Positions 7,897 through 14,706 of a DNA stretch of 33,535 nucleotides are shown here, one piece after another. The stretch comes from HK-STAS-PATE-42 sp964461505 (GTDB lineage: Bacteria; Patescibacteriota; Saccharimonadia; Saccharimonadales; HK-STAS-PATE-42), in contig CAYWUW010000006.1 of the NCBI GenBank assembly GCA_964461505.1, positions 1 to 33,535 on the forward strand. Direction: 5' to 3'. The notes under the pieces were generated by a model that worked only from the letters and a program-made list of their open reading frames with translations, was not told the origin of the DNA and did not search any database. Each line of letters opens with the position of its first letter. Position 1 is the stretch's first letter. The position numbers were made by a program, and so were the translations under genes.

Positions 7897-9138
7897 ATGA
7901 TTGAGTCTAATGTCAATAAGGTTACTAATAGACCGCCGCTTAAGCTTAAGCGGCGGATTGTTATCTTTTTTGCCTTGTTAATGGTAGGAATAGTTGGAGT
8001 TATTGCTCTAACGAATGTATTTAAATCTTCAAGTTCTAGCCCTGAGTCGCGAGAACAAAGCCACGCCAATCAGGCTGATGGAGAGGTGAAAAGTTTTGAT
8101 TTAGCCGCTGTTGGCGATATGCTCCCGCACGAAACAGTTACTAACGCCGCTAAAGTTGATGGTGGCTATAATTACCTAAACTTAATCTCTCCAGAACTGC
8201 AAAAAAGCTTTCAGAAGGCAGAGCTTCGGTTCTGCAATCAAGAAGCGCCCAGCGCCGCCAAGCTTGGAATTCGTGGTTATCCTGCGTTTAATGCTCCTGC
8301 GCAATTTCCAAAAGATCTGGCCAGTTTCGGCTGCAACATTATCTCTACCGGTAATAATCATGCTAACGATGGTGGGCAAGCTGGAATTAACGGAACTTTA
8401 GATGAATGGGATGCAATTAAGCCGCTGGCGGTTTCTGGCTCTAACCGTTCTTTGGCAGAACAAGATAAGCTTAGAATTTTTGAAGAAGATGGGGTTAAGT
8501 TTGGTTTTGTGGCGTTTACACAAGATAGTAATTCAGAGCCACCGGAGCCTTTTTCTATCAACAGCTTAGATAACTTAAGTTTAGTTTCTAGCCAGATTTC
8601 AAAGCTCCGCCAGCAAGTTGATGTGGTGATTGTTTCTGCGCACTGGGGAACGGAAGATAGCCATATTGTTAGTTCTGCCCAGAAACAAGCAGCTCAAAAA
8701 CTTGCTGAACTTGGTGCGGACATTATTATTGGATCTGGCCCGCATGTTTGGCAGCCTTATGCAGAGGTTAGGTCTGGCGGAAGAGTTAGCCACGTTTGGT
8801 ATTCAATTGGCAACGGGCTTAATTCGCAGACTAAGGCAGATCAGCTTTTTTCTGGTGTTGCACTATTAAAGATTACTAAGCTTAAAACTGGCCAAGTTCA
8901 AATTGATTCGCCGAGAGTTCTGCCAACTTATATGCACTATGTTTGGGCCGAAGGAGTTGGTTCTAGCAATGCTAAATTGCTTGCGCGCACTAAGCTTAAG
9001 TGGCTAGTTCTTGCGGAAGATGATGCTGCCAACCTTATTGCGGAGCGTAATGATTTTAGAACCAGCAGGGAAGATCAGCTTGCTAAGCTTAAATCTTATT
9101 TGGCAAATGATGCGGTTAAGATTTTAGATAATTACTAA
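7897..9138 (+). CDS. CapA-family protein (PGA_cap domain), membrane anchored
   Basis: About 413 residues. A basic N-terminus is followed by one transmembrane segment (about residues 20-42), a Ser-rich linker, and a metallophosphatase-like PGA_cap domain: AAVGDMLPH, STGNNHANDGG, VIVSAHWGTE and GSGPHVWQPYA carry the family's Asp, Asn and His positions. CapA proteins take part in poly-gamma-glutamate capsule export in Bacillus; most homologues are uncharacterised cell-surface phosphatase-fold proteins. I prefer ATG 7897 to the TTG at 7858, which would overlap a -10-like box. The stop lies inside a TAAGCTTA palindrome shared with the converging nusG stop. Confidence 0.85.
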   Translation: MIESNVNKVTNRPPLKLKRRIVIFFALLMVGIVGVIALTNVFKSSSSSPESREQSHANQADGEVKSFDLAAVGDMLPHETVTNAAKVDGGYNYLNLISPELQKSFQKAELRFCNQEAPSAAKLGIRGYPAFNAPAQFPKDLASFGCNIISTGNNHANDGGQAGINGTLDEWDAIKPLAVSGSNRSLAEQDKLRIFEEDGVKFGFVAFTQDSNSEPPEPFSINSLDNLSLVSSQISKLRQQVDVVIVSAHWGTEDSHIVSSAQKQAAQKLAELGADIIIGSGPHVWQPYAEVRSGGRVSHVWYSIGNGLNSQTKADQLFSGVALLKITKLKTGQVQIDSPRVLPTYMHYVWAEGVGSSNAKLLARTKLKWLVLAEDDAANLIAERNDFRTSREDQLAKLKSYLANDAVKILDNY

Positions 9139-9140
9139 GC

Positions 9141-9683
9141 TTAACGGTTAACTTGTAGGGCGTCAATTTCAACTGGAGTTTCGCGCCCGAACATATTGAC
9201 CATCACTTTAAGTTTGCCTTTTTGAGAATCGATTTCAGAAATTGCGCCATCAAATCCTTTGAATGGGCCATCGTTAATTTTTATAACGTCGCCAACTTTG
9301 AACTCTACTTTGTGTTCGCTAACTTCGGCATTCATTCTTTTAAGAATTTTGTTAACCTCTTCTTCAGAAACTGGCTGCGGATCTTGCCCGCTTACAGCAG
9401 AAGCAAAACCGGTAACTCCTGGAGTATTTCGCACCGCAAACCAGGTTTCTTCTAACATGACCATCTGGATAAAAACGTAGCCCGGAAAAATGCGTTTGTT
9501 AACAATTCTTTTTTTGCCGTTTTTAACCTCTACTTGTTTTTCTTTTGGAACTAATGTGTCAAAGATTTTATCGGCTAGATCTAAGCTTAAGGCGCGTTGC
9601 TTAAGTGCTTCGGCTACTTTTTCTTCGTGCCCGACGTGAACGTTGATGATGTACCAGTTTTTTGTTGGATTTAAGATGCTCAT
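9141..9683 (-). CDS. nusG: Transcription termination/antitermination protein NusG
   Basis: At 180 residues this is typical NusG length. The N-terminal NGN domain (from KNWYIINVHVGHE to about residue 115, including FPGYVFIQM) binds RNA polymerase, and the C-terminal KOW domain (FKVGDVIKI...GPFKGFDG) contacts Rho or ribosomal protein S10. NusG couples transcription to translation; its S10 partner is encoded in this window. A Shine-Dalgarno AAGGAG lies 6 nt before the ATG. It follows secE by 45 nt, the standard secE-nusG order. Its stop codon shares the TAAGCTTA palindrome with the capA-like stop. Confidence 0.97.
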   Translation of the reverse strand: MSILNPTKNWYIINVHVGHEEKVAEALKQRALSLDLADKIFDTLVPKEKQVEVKNGKKRIVNKRIFPGYVFIQMVMLEETWFAVRNTPGVTGFASAVSGQDPQPVSEEEVNKILKRMNAEVSEHKVEFKVGDVIKINDGPFKGFDGAISEIDSQKGKLKVMVNMFGRETPVEIDALQVNR

Positions 9684-9728
9684 GTAATTCTCCTTTTTTA
9701 GTTTATGCTGGTTTTGATTCGCTTTTGT

Positions 9729-10169
9729 TTAATTCTTTAAAAAAGCTAATTCAAAGAGTTTGTTGAAAAGGCTATCTAGCCCAAAAAGTGTTAGAGCCAT
9801 AATAACGCTGAATAAGAATACTGTTCCTGTTAGCTTCCAGGCGGTTTTGCGATCTGGCCAAGTTACGCGCTTTAGTTCGCGATATGAATCGCGGAGGTAG
9901 CCCAGCAGCCATTTGATTGGGAAGAATGGATCTAATCTGCGGCCCAAAAAGCCAGATTTTGGAGTTGGCGTGCTAAGTTCTTTTTCGCCTACTTCAGAGG
10001 CTTTGTTGCTGGCGCGGTTGATGATTCTGGCTAAGCGGCTTTCTGGGCGGAGGTTTTCTTCAACGCTTTTTGGTGCGGCCGCTTTTTGTTGAGCTTGTTT
10101 GCGCGCTTCTTTATATCTAGAAATAATGTTACTTTTTGATTTAGATTTTGTAGATTTCTTGTTTGCCAT
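9729..10169 (-). CDS. secE: Preprotein translocase subunit SecE
   Basis: 146 residues. The conserved SecE segment is at the C-terminus: DSYRELKRVTWPDRKTAW, the amphipathic helix, followed by one transmembrane helix (about residues 115-137). It stabilises SecY in the inner-membrane protein channel. The first 70 or so residues are a Lys/Ser/Ala-rich extension absent from minimal SecE proteins, probably cytoplasmic and disordered. It is the first gene of the secE-nusG operon; a promoter lies at 10276-10305 and a terminator-like hairpin stands in its leader. Confidence 0.92.
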   Translation of the reverse strand: MANKKSTKSKSKSNIISRYKEARKQAQQKAAAPKSVEENLRPESRLARIINRASNKASEVGEKELSTPTPKSGFLGRRLDPFFPIKWLLGYLRDSYRELKRVTWPDRKTAWKLTGTVFLFSVIMALTLFGLDSLFNKLFELAFLKN

Positions 10170-10204
10170 ATTTTTTAGTTTAAGCTTAAAGATGTTTAAA
10201 GAGC

Positions 10205-10242
10205 AAAAAACCTTAGTTAAAATTAAGATTTAAGCTAAGGTT
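10205..10242 (-). terminator. Terminator-like hairpin in the secE-nusG leader
   Basis: On the minus strand AACCTTAG pairs with CTAAGGTT, and the inner TTAAA/TTTAA continues the stem past one bulged C. The hairpin is followed directly by a run of U and lies between the secE promoter and the secE ATG. It may attenuate the operon, possibly in response to NusG level (inference). Confidence 0.6.
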
Positions 10243-10275
10243 AATGCTAAATTAGTATCTTTGCTGACAAGTCAA

Positions 10276-10305
10276 ATTATATACTAGACTTAGGCTTAAT
10301 TTCAA
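10276..10305 (-). promoter_or_regulatory. secE-nusG promoter
   Basis: TTGAAA (10300-10305), an 18-nt spacer and TATAAT (10276-10281). Predicted start is near 10268, which gives a leader of about 100 nt containing the terminator-like hairpin. Confidence 0.7.
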
Positions 10306-10535
10306 GAGTGGCTAGACACTAGGTCACTTTTGAAACCGAGACACTTGGATCCCCGCCTACACGGGGACAACAGTTTGGGTAGCTAAGCTTAATTTCAAGA
10401 GTGGAACTTAAAGATAGGGCCATTAGATTTCTCACTGAAGTTCGAAATGACAGTGTTGGGAATTAGGCTTAGTGTTGGAAAAATATATTCAGAACTTATT
10501 TGTCATCCTGGGCGCAGGCTGCAGAATCTATGCCT
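10294..10535. repeat. Intergenic repeat cluster
   Basis: An 18-nt direct repeat (GCTTAATTTCAAGAGTGG at 10294-10311 and 10387-10404) brackets a GC hairpin (GATCCCCG...CGGGGACAAC, near 10350-10373). Two further members of the dispersed GTCATyCTGA-type repeat follow: an inverted form ending GAAATGACAG near 10445 and a direct form starting TGTCATCCTG near 10501. With flanking sequence this fills the spacer 10170-10598. I see no gene in it. Confidence 0.65.
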
Positions 10536-10598
10536 ATGGAAGCTAGAAGTTTTAGCCCTTATGCTAAAATTAAGCTTAAAGCAACTTAAAGAAGAAAT

Positions 10599-10859
10599 AT
10601 GTTTAAGGCTCTTTTAAAGATTCGGCTTAGTTATTATTTTGTTATCTTTTTGATTTTTTACACGGGTCTTTTGATGTTTATTCCGAAGCCAGAGCTTCCC
10701 GCGGCGGGGCTAACTCTATTTTCTATCAACTCGTTTTTATTTGGATTTTACTTTACGCCAATTCTAAATAATCAAAAAGCTAAAGGGATTTGGAATCCGC
10801 TGGAAAGCTTATTGGATAGCGATTTTAGAAATTTAGAAAATAAAGACGACCAAGCTTAA
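10599..10859 (+). CDS. Small membrane protein of unknown function
   Basis: 86 residues with two predicted membrane segments, one at about residues 12-30 (YYFVIFLIFYTGLLMFI) and one at about 37-54 (LTLFSINSFLFGFYF), and a charged C-terminal tail of about 30 residues. I do not recognise the family. An extended -10 (TGCTAAAAT, 10562-10570) joined to a TTAAGCTTAA palindrome lies just upstream, giving a leader of roughly 20 nt. The stop TAA is formed by an AAGCTTAAGCTTAG run. The promoter and base use like its neighbours support a real gene. Confidence 0.65.
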   Translation: MFKALLKIRLSYYFVIFLIFYTGLLMFIPKPELPAAGLTLFSINSFLFGFYFTPILNNQKAKGIWNPLESLLDSDFRNLENKDDQA

Positions 10860-10867
10860 GCTTAGAT

Positions 10868-11341
10868 CTAGAAGTTGAATTTAGAGCTAAACTTAAATTC
10901 TCGGCTTTCTTCATCTAGAGCTGTTATTTGAATTGTAATTCGACTTTTTGGCAATATTCCATGCACGCTTTCGGCCCATTCTACGCAGGCTATGGAACTT
11001 GGATCTTCAATAGCTTCTTTAAGTTGTTCAGAAATTAGGCCGGGTTCTGGCAAGCGATAAAAGTCGAAGTGGTGGATTGTTATAAATTCTTCGCTATGCT
11101 CGGCAGATTCTTTGATAGGCTCAGGATGGCGAGAAGTTGTGTAAATGTTAGAGATTGTGAAAGTTGGGCTAGAAACAGAATCTTTGGAATGCAGACCTTC
11201 TGCCAATCCGCGCATAAAAGAGGTTTTGCCGGCTCCAAGATCACCTATAAACTCGATAACTTCGCCGCCCTTAAGCTTAGCGCCAAAATCATGGCCAAGC
11301 TTTAAAGTTTCTTCAACGGAATTTGTAATGATGGTTTGCAT
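10868..11341 (-). CDS. tsaE: tRNA threonylcarbamoyladenosine biosynthesis ATPase TsaE
   Basis: TsaE is the ATPase that works with TsaB and TsaD to make t6A37 on tRNAs reading ANN codons. The Walker A GDLGAGKTS is at residues 33-41, and SSPTFTI and HHFDFYRL are family signatures. I start at ATG 11341 (157 residues), not the longer frame, because the core begins there and ATG follows a TGCTAGAAT extended -10 by only 8 nt (TAAGCTTA), so the mRNA looks leaderless. Odd: residues about 69-87 (TSRHPEPIKESAEHSEEF) are extra relative to typical TsaE, where the chain passes directly to the HFDxYRL strand. The underlying DNA resembles the dispersed GATTCTT...TCAGGATG palindromic repeat. Confidence 0.9.
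   Translation of the reverse strand: MQTIITNSVEETLKLGHDFGAKLKGGEVIEFIGDLGAGKTSFMRGLAEGLHSKDSVSSPTFTISNIYTTSRHPEPIKESAEHSEEFITIHHFDFYRLPEPGLISEQLKEAIEDPSSIACVEWAESVHGILPKSRITIQITALDEESREFKFSSKFNF
11085..11133. repeat. Palindromic repeat inserted in frame within tsaE
   Basis: The plus strand carries ATTCTTCGCTATGCTCGG and then GATTCTTTGATAGGCTCAGG, resembling the intergenic GATTCTTC...TCAGAATGACAG family. It is translated as the extra loop of TsaE, placed between two core strands. Confidence 0.6.
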
Positions 11342-11349
11342 TAAGCTTA

Positions 11350-11358
11350 ATTCTAGCA
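11350..11358 (-). promoter_or_regulatory. tsaE extended -10 with leaderless start
   Basis: TGCTAGAAT on the minus strand is followed by TAAGCTTA and the tsaE ATG. The start codon coincides with the expected transcription start, and no Shine-Dalgarno is present. Confidence 0.6.
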
Positions 11359-11724
11359 TTAAAGAGTTTTTAGACTCACTAGAACCCACCTCCGTCATCC
11401 CCAGCGCAGGCGGGAATCTTAGATCTAGATTAAGTTTAATTCCCACCACCGTCATCCCCACTCCTTTTCGTCATCCCCAGCTTGACTGGGGATCCAGTCA
11501 AAAAGAAAAGAATCTTTATTCACTTAGATCCTGAAATAAATTCAGGACGACAAAAGAAGATTGTACTGAAGAATAGAGATCTCTCGGCAGGCTCGAGATG
11601 ACAGTTCTTAGGCTAAAAAATTAAGTTCCCGACAGCGTCGCCCTCGCGCCCGTCTCCGTCATCCCGGCGCAGGCCGGGATCCATGCTACGCAAGAGGAAA
11701 AGAAAGCTAAGCTTAACAAGATCC

Positions 11725-11790
11725 AAAAAACCCCCTCTGGCCTTTCAGGCCACCCCGCAATGAATACGGGGCAGGCTCTCCACCGAGGGG
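11725..11790 (-). repeat. GC-rich three-hairpin repeat unit with U-run
   Basis: On the minus strand CCCCTC pairs with GAGGGG. Inside are the hairpins CCCCG/CGGGG (loop TATTCATTG) and GGCC/GGCC (loop TGAAA), and the closing stem is followed by GTTTTTT. It has the character of the CCCTCTCCC-type repeats that bound the DUF559 insert in miaA, and could also act as a terminator. Confidence 0.55.
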
Positions 11791-11856
11791 ACGAATAAGA
11801 AGGCTTAAGCTTAAGTGAAGGCCTTCAAAACTAGACCTGAAAAAGAAGTTTAAGCT

Positions 11857-12294
11857 TTACTCAAAAATGCTTTCTGGCACTGTAATTCCTTCGGCTTCTT
11901 TAGAGGCTGCATCCCACTTTTCTTGATACTGTTCGCGTTTTTTGGCAACCCAGGCTTTTACGGCAGCATCATCTGGGTGAGCATCTTCGCCATCGTGTTC
12001 TAGTTGTTCTAACCTAGTGTAGTAATCGGGAACTTCGAGAATGTGTTCATAAGCAATCATGGCGGCGGAGGTTACATCTCCTTCGCCAATAACTTTTGTT
12101 TTTTGCCCACCTAAAATTCCCATGTGTTCGAATTCCTCGCACATTCCTTGCAAGAACTCGCCTAGATCGACAATTTCCCAATCAACACCGATTTTATCTC
12201 CGACACTTTTAGCCATTGCTAAGGTCATTTGTGGATACTTTTTGGTGTAATCTTTATTATAGAATTTTTCGTTCCAATCAATTTGATCTGCCAT
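11857..12294 (-). CDS. DUF5661-like protein
   Basis: 145 residues, acidic, no membrane segment. The pattern MAKSVGDKIGVDW...DLGEFLQGM.EEFEH, then MIAYEHILEVPDYYTRLEQ, resembles DUF5661 proteins, small soluble proteins of unknown function. A clear Shine-Dalgarno (AAGGAG, 7 nt before ATG) matches that of nusG almost base for base. The promoter is an extended -10, TGCTATAAT at 12365-12373, with a leader of about 65 nt. The family name is from pattern memory; no biochemical role is claimed. Confidence 0.6.
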   Translation of the reverse strand: MADQIDWNEKFYNKDYTKKYPQMTLAMAKSVGDKIGVDWEIVDLGEFLQGMCEEFEHMGILGGQKTKVIGEGDVTSAAMIAYEHILEVPDYYTRLEQLEHDGEDAHPDDAAVKAWVAKKREQYQEKWDAASKEAEGITVPESIFE

Positions 12295-12364
12295 TGTAAT
12301 TCTCCTTTTTTATTAAGCTTAATTTGTTATTTTCGATTTAGTTTTCAAGATATTTGCATTCTTA

Positions 12365-12373
12365 ATTATAGCA
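12365..12373 (-). promoter_or_regulatory. Extended -10 promoter of the DUF5661-like gene
   Basis: TGCTATAAT reads on the minus strand, 70 nt before the ATG; no good -35 is seen. Confidence 0.55.
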
Positions 12374-12484
12374 GATTTTGTATTTTTAGAGATCTTCCGA
12401 ACAAGTTGAATGAAGTAATGGGAGGTGGAGTTTATTACGGCTCGTCTGGAATATCCCAAAGTTTATTTGTAAGTATAATTAAGC

Positions 12485-14026
12485 TTAGCGGTTAAAATAT
12501 CTTTCAATATTTTTGGCCTTGATGTTTCCGACCGCAGAAGCAAGTTGGTTGTGCGGAGCAGATTTGATTCTGGCAACGGAACCAAAAGTAATTAAGAGTT
12601 TGCGTGCTGTTTCGGGGCCGATTCCGCTTATTTTGGTAAGTTCTGTAGTTTTGACGGTAGAGGATTTAAGTTTAGTGTGGTAGCGAACGGCAAAACGGTG
12701 GGCTTCGTTACGGATTCTTTCTAGCAGCAAACGGATCGGATCTTTTTTATTAAAGCTAATTACGTAGAATTCGCCCTCATCCGAAATAATGCGGTTAGTT
12801 TTGGCAGCAAACTTAAAATTGAGTTGGAAGTTGGCATCGTTTTTTTGAATAATAACTTGTTCAAACTGTTTAGCCAGCCCAAACATCGGAACAGATTTAG
12901 ACTTAGACTTAGGTTGCTCTGGGGAGCTGGAATCTTCCCTTCCTCTCTCTCGGGGGGAAGTAGATGTAGCGGCGGTTCTAGCGGCCTGGAGTTGGCCTTT
13001 GCCGCCATCTATTAAAATTAGATCTGGAATGCCCCACTTTTCTAAATTGCTAAGCTTAAATCTGCGAGAGATTACATCGGCCATGCTTTCAAAATCGTTG
13101 TTTTGTTGGTTGGTTATTTTGTAGTTTCGGTAATCTGTTTTAGAAGCCAGGCCATTTTTAAACACAACCTGGCTCGCCACAACGTTAGAACCAGACATGT
13201 GGCTAATATCAAAACCTTCAATGTGTTTTGCTGGGAACTTGAGCCCGAGCAGTTTTTGGAGTTCGGCCAGCGCTTGATCTGTTCCTAGAATTTGTTCATC
13301 TTTAAGTTTAATGCGCCCAACTCGGTTGAGTGAATTGATTTGGTTGCGAATTCTGGCGGCGAGTTCAAAATCTTGCTTGCTGGCGGCATCGAACATCTTT
13401 TTTTGAAGATCTTTTAGAACTGAGGCGCGCTCGCCTTTTAGAACTTGTTCGAGCTTTTTAAGATTTTTTCGGTATTTTTTAAGATCGAACTCGGCGGTTT
13501 CGGGGCCGGGGCATAAGCCCATCTGAAAATGGAGGCAGGGTTTTTTGGGGATTTTTGTGTGCGTAGAATATGGAAGTGCGCGGCGCAAAGTTCGCATGGC
13601 TGAATAAACTGGGCCAGCGGAATAGAATGGGCCAACATAGGTTGCGCCATCATTTTTTGGAATGCGGGTAAAAGAAATTGCCGGAATCGGATCTTGATAT
13701 GGAATGCGGACGTAAGTTGCGGATTTGTCATCTTTAAGTTCGATATTAAACTTAGGTTGATAGCGTTTGATAAGTTCGGATTCTAGAAAAAGTGCGTCGA
13801 TTTCGCTAAGAGTTTCGATGTAATCAACGCGGATAGATTCAGAGGCCAGCACTGCTGTTTTTACGGAGCTTAAATGTGAGCTTTTTTGCCAATATTGGTT
13901 TACACGCTGGCGGAGGTTGATGGCTTTACCAACGTAAATAATCTCTCCTGCAGAGTTTTTATGGAGGTAAACTCCGGGCTTATTTGGGAGGTGTGATAAA
14001 TCTGGTTTATTTTGTGTGGCATCCAT
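12485..14026 (-). CDS. uvrC: Excinuclease ABC subunit C
   Basis: UvrC makes the dual incisions in nucleotide excision repair. Domains in order: GIY-YIG nuclease (about residues 14-95, GVYLHKNSAGEIIYVGKA), a cysteine-bearing segment (KPCLHFQMGLCPGP), UVR coiled-coil (about 205-240), RNase H-like nuclease (from about 265, FDISHMSGS and LILIDGGKGQL), and helix-hairpin-helix (about 465-505, ISGIGPETARKLL). At 513 residues it is shorter than the usual ~600. Residues 354-379 (Ser/Pro/Lys-rich) interrupt the normal passage from GGKGQL to the GLAK motif and arise from a palindromic repeat. ATG lies 10 nt after TATAAT, with TAAGCTTAAG between, so the mRNA is probably leaderless. The stop lies in a TAAGCTTA palindrome. 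Confidence 0.95.
   Translation of the reverse strand: MDATQNKPDLSHLPNKPGVYLHKNSAGEIIYVGKAINLRQRVNQYWQKSSHLSSVKTAVLASESIRVDYIETLSEIDALFLESELIKRYQPKFNIELKDDKSATYVRIPYQDPIPAISFTRIPKNDGATYVGPFYSAGPVYSAMRTLRRALPYSTHTKIPKKPCLHFQMGLCPGPETAEFDLKKYRKNLKKLEQVLKGERASVLKDLQKKMFDAASKQDFELAARIRNQINSLNRVGRIKLKDEQILGTDQALAELQKLLGLKFPAKHIEGFDISHMSGSNVVASQVVFKNGLASKTDYRNYKITNQQNNDFESMADVISRRFKLSNLEKWGIPDLILIDGGKGQLQAARTAATSTSPRERGREDSSSPEQPKSKSKSVPMFGLAKQFEQVIIQKNDANFQLNFKFAAKTNRIISDEGEFYVISFNKKDPIRLLLERIRNEAHRFAVRYHTKLKSSTVKTTELTKISGIGPETARKLLITFGSVARIKSAPHNQLASAVGNIKAKNIERYFNR
12890..12967. repeat. In-frame palindrome-derived insert in uvrC
   Basis: The core CTTCCC...GGGGGGAAG (12934-12960) is an imperfect GC-rich palindrome like the repeats bounding the DUF559 insert in miaA. 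It encodes a low-complexity loop, including SPRERGRED, absent from typical UvrC. Confidence 0.5.
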
Positions 14027-14103
14027 CTTAAGCTTAATTATAGCATTAACTTTGGTTGACTATAATAGTTGATAGATGTTATAATTAAGCTTAATAAAAA
14101 GAT
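14027..14103. promoter_or_regulatory. Divergent promoters of uvrC and the 14104 gene
   Basis: Minus strand: TGCTATAAT (-10 at 14037-14042), then TAAGCTTAAG, then the uvrC ATG. Plus strand: TTGACT (14056-14061), an 18-nt spacer, TATAAT (14080-14085), TAAGCTTAA, then ATG 14104. Both -10 boxes run directly into the same palindrome, giving a nearly mirror-symmetric spacer. Confidence 0.75.
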
Positions 14104-14706
14104 ATGGCAGAATTCAAAGTTACAAGAGAAATGGTACAAGAGGCTGCCGAAATTGGAATATCACAATTAACCGGTTTTCATGCACCAAAAAGATTTGAAG
14201 AATGGGAAGATGAACCTTCGGGAAGTGGTTGTGAGCTTAAGTTTAATGGCTATGATTTGGAAGATCTTACGGCTGACCCAAATTATGTGGAATTCGCCAA
14301 GGTAGCTCAGTCTATTTTGACTATCACTAGAGAGAGTACGAATCCAAAAGTTCGTGTTACTCTAAAACCTTCTAGTCCAATTATAGAGGCTCCTGGAAAG
14401 CAGTTTTTGCTGCAACATCATGTAGACGGGGTTATTAGCGATGGTTTCTCTATACTTTGTGCCATAAAACCAATGGCAGACGAGCATCTTTCAACTCTGG
14501 GAAGAAAAGAGGGTGAACGCGACGGTAAGTCACTTAGACAGGCTAGATATTATGCTAAGGGAGCAATACTAATGGCTCAAAGAGATTTTGGATTAACCTT
14601 AGCAAAAGCCAGTAACCCTTCGGGAAGAACTATACATGCTGGCTTTAGAAAAGAGGCTGGAAAGTTAATTATCCTTGATTTTTCTTATGGAGATTGGCCA
14701 ATTTAG
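14104..14706 (+). CDS. Unrecognised soluble protein
   Basis: 200 residues, no signal peptide or membrane segment. It begins MAEFKVTREMVQEAAEIGI; the C-terminal half contains LRQARYYAKGAILMAQRDFG and ends GDWPI. I do not recognise a domain. A strong promoter immediately upstream and base use like the neighbours support it as a real gene with a leader of only about 10 nt. Its stop overlaps the converging rsmD stop by 3 nt. Confidence 0.75.
   Translation: MAEFKVTREMVQEAAEIGISQLTGFHAPKRFEEWEDEPSGSGCELKFNGYDLEDLTADPNYVEFAKVAQSILTITRESTNPKVRVTLKPSSPIIEAPGKQFLLQHHVDGVISDGFSILCAIKPMADEHLSTLGRKEGERDGKSLRQARYYAKGAILMAQRDFGLTLAKASNPSGRTIHAGFRKEAGKLIILDFSYGDWPI

Larger units (their letters stand above)
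11342..11856. repeat. Dense intergenic repeat cluster, no gene seen
   Basis: This spacer holds at least five palindromic units of the GTCATCCC...GGGATCC / GTCATTCTGA type (near 11394, 11450 and 11470, 11526, 11575 and 11655). The clearest is CCCCAGCTTGACTGGGG near 11476. A larger structured unit at 11725-11790 (CCCCCTC...GAGGGG enclosing two inner hairpins, with a U-run on the minus strand) could terminate the 11857 gene's transcription only after the shorter GAAGGC/GCCTTC hairpin near 11790-11820. No open frame in the region looks like a gene. Confidence 0.7.

Noticed and set aside
12474..12487. Plus-strand TATAATTAAGCTTAG as a promoter
   Set aside because: It points into the 3' end of uvrC in antisense and has no gene to serve; it may be coincidence or an antisense start, with no further support.
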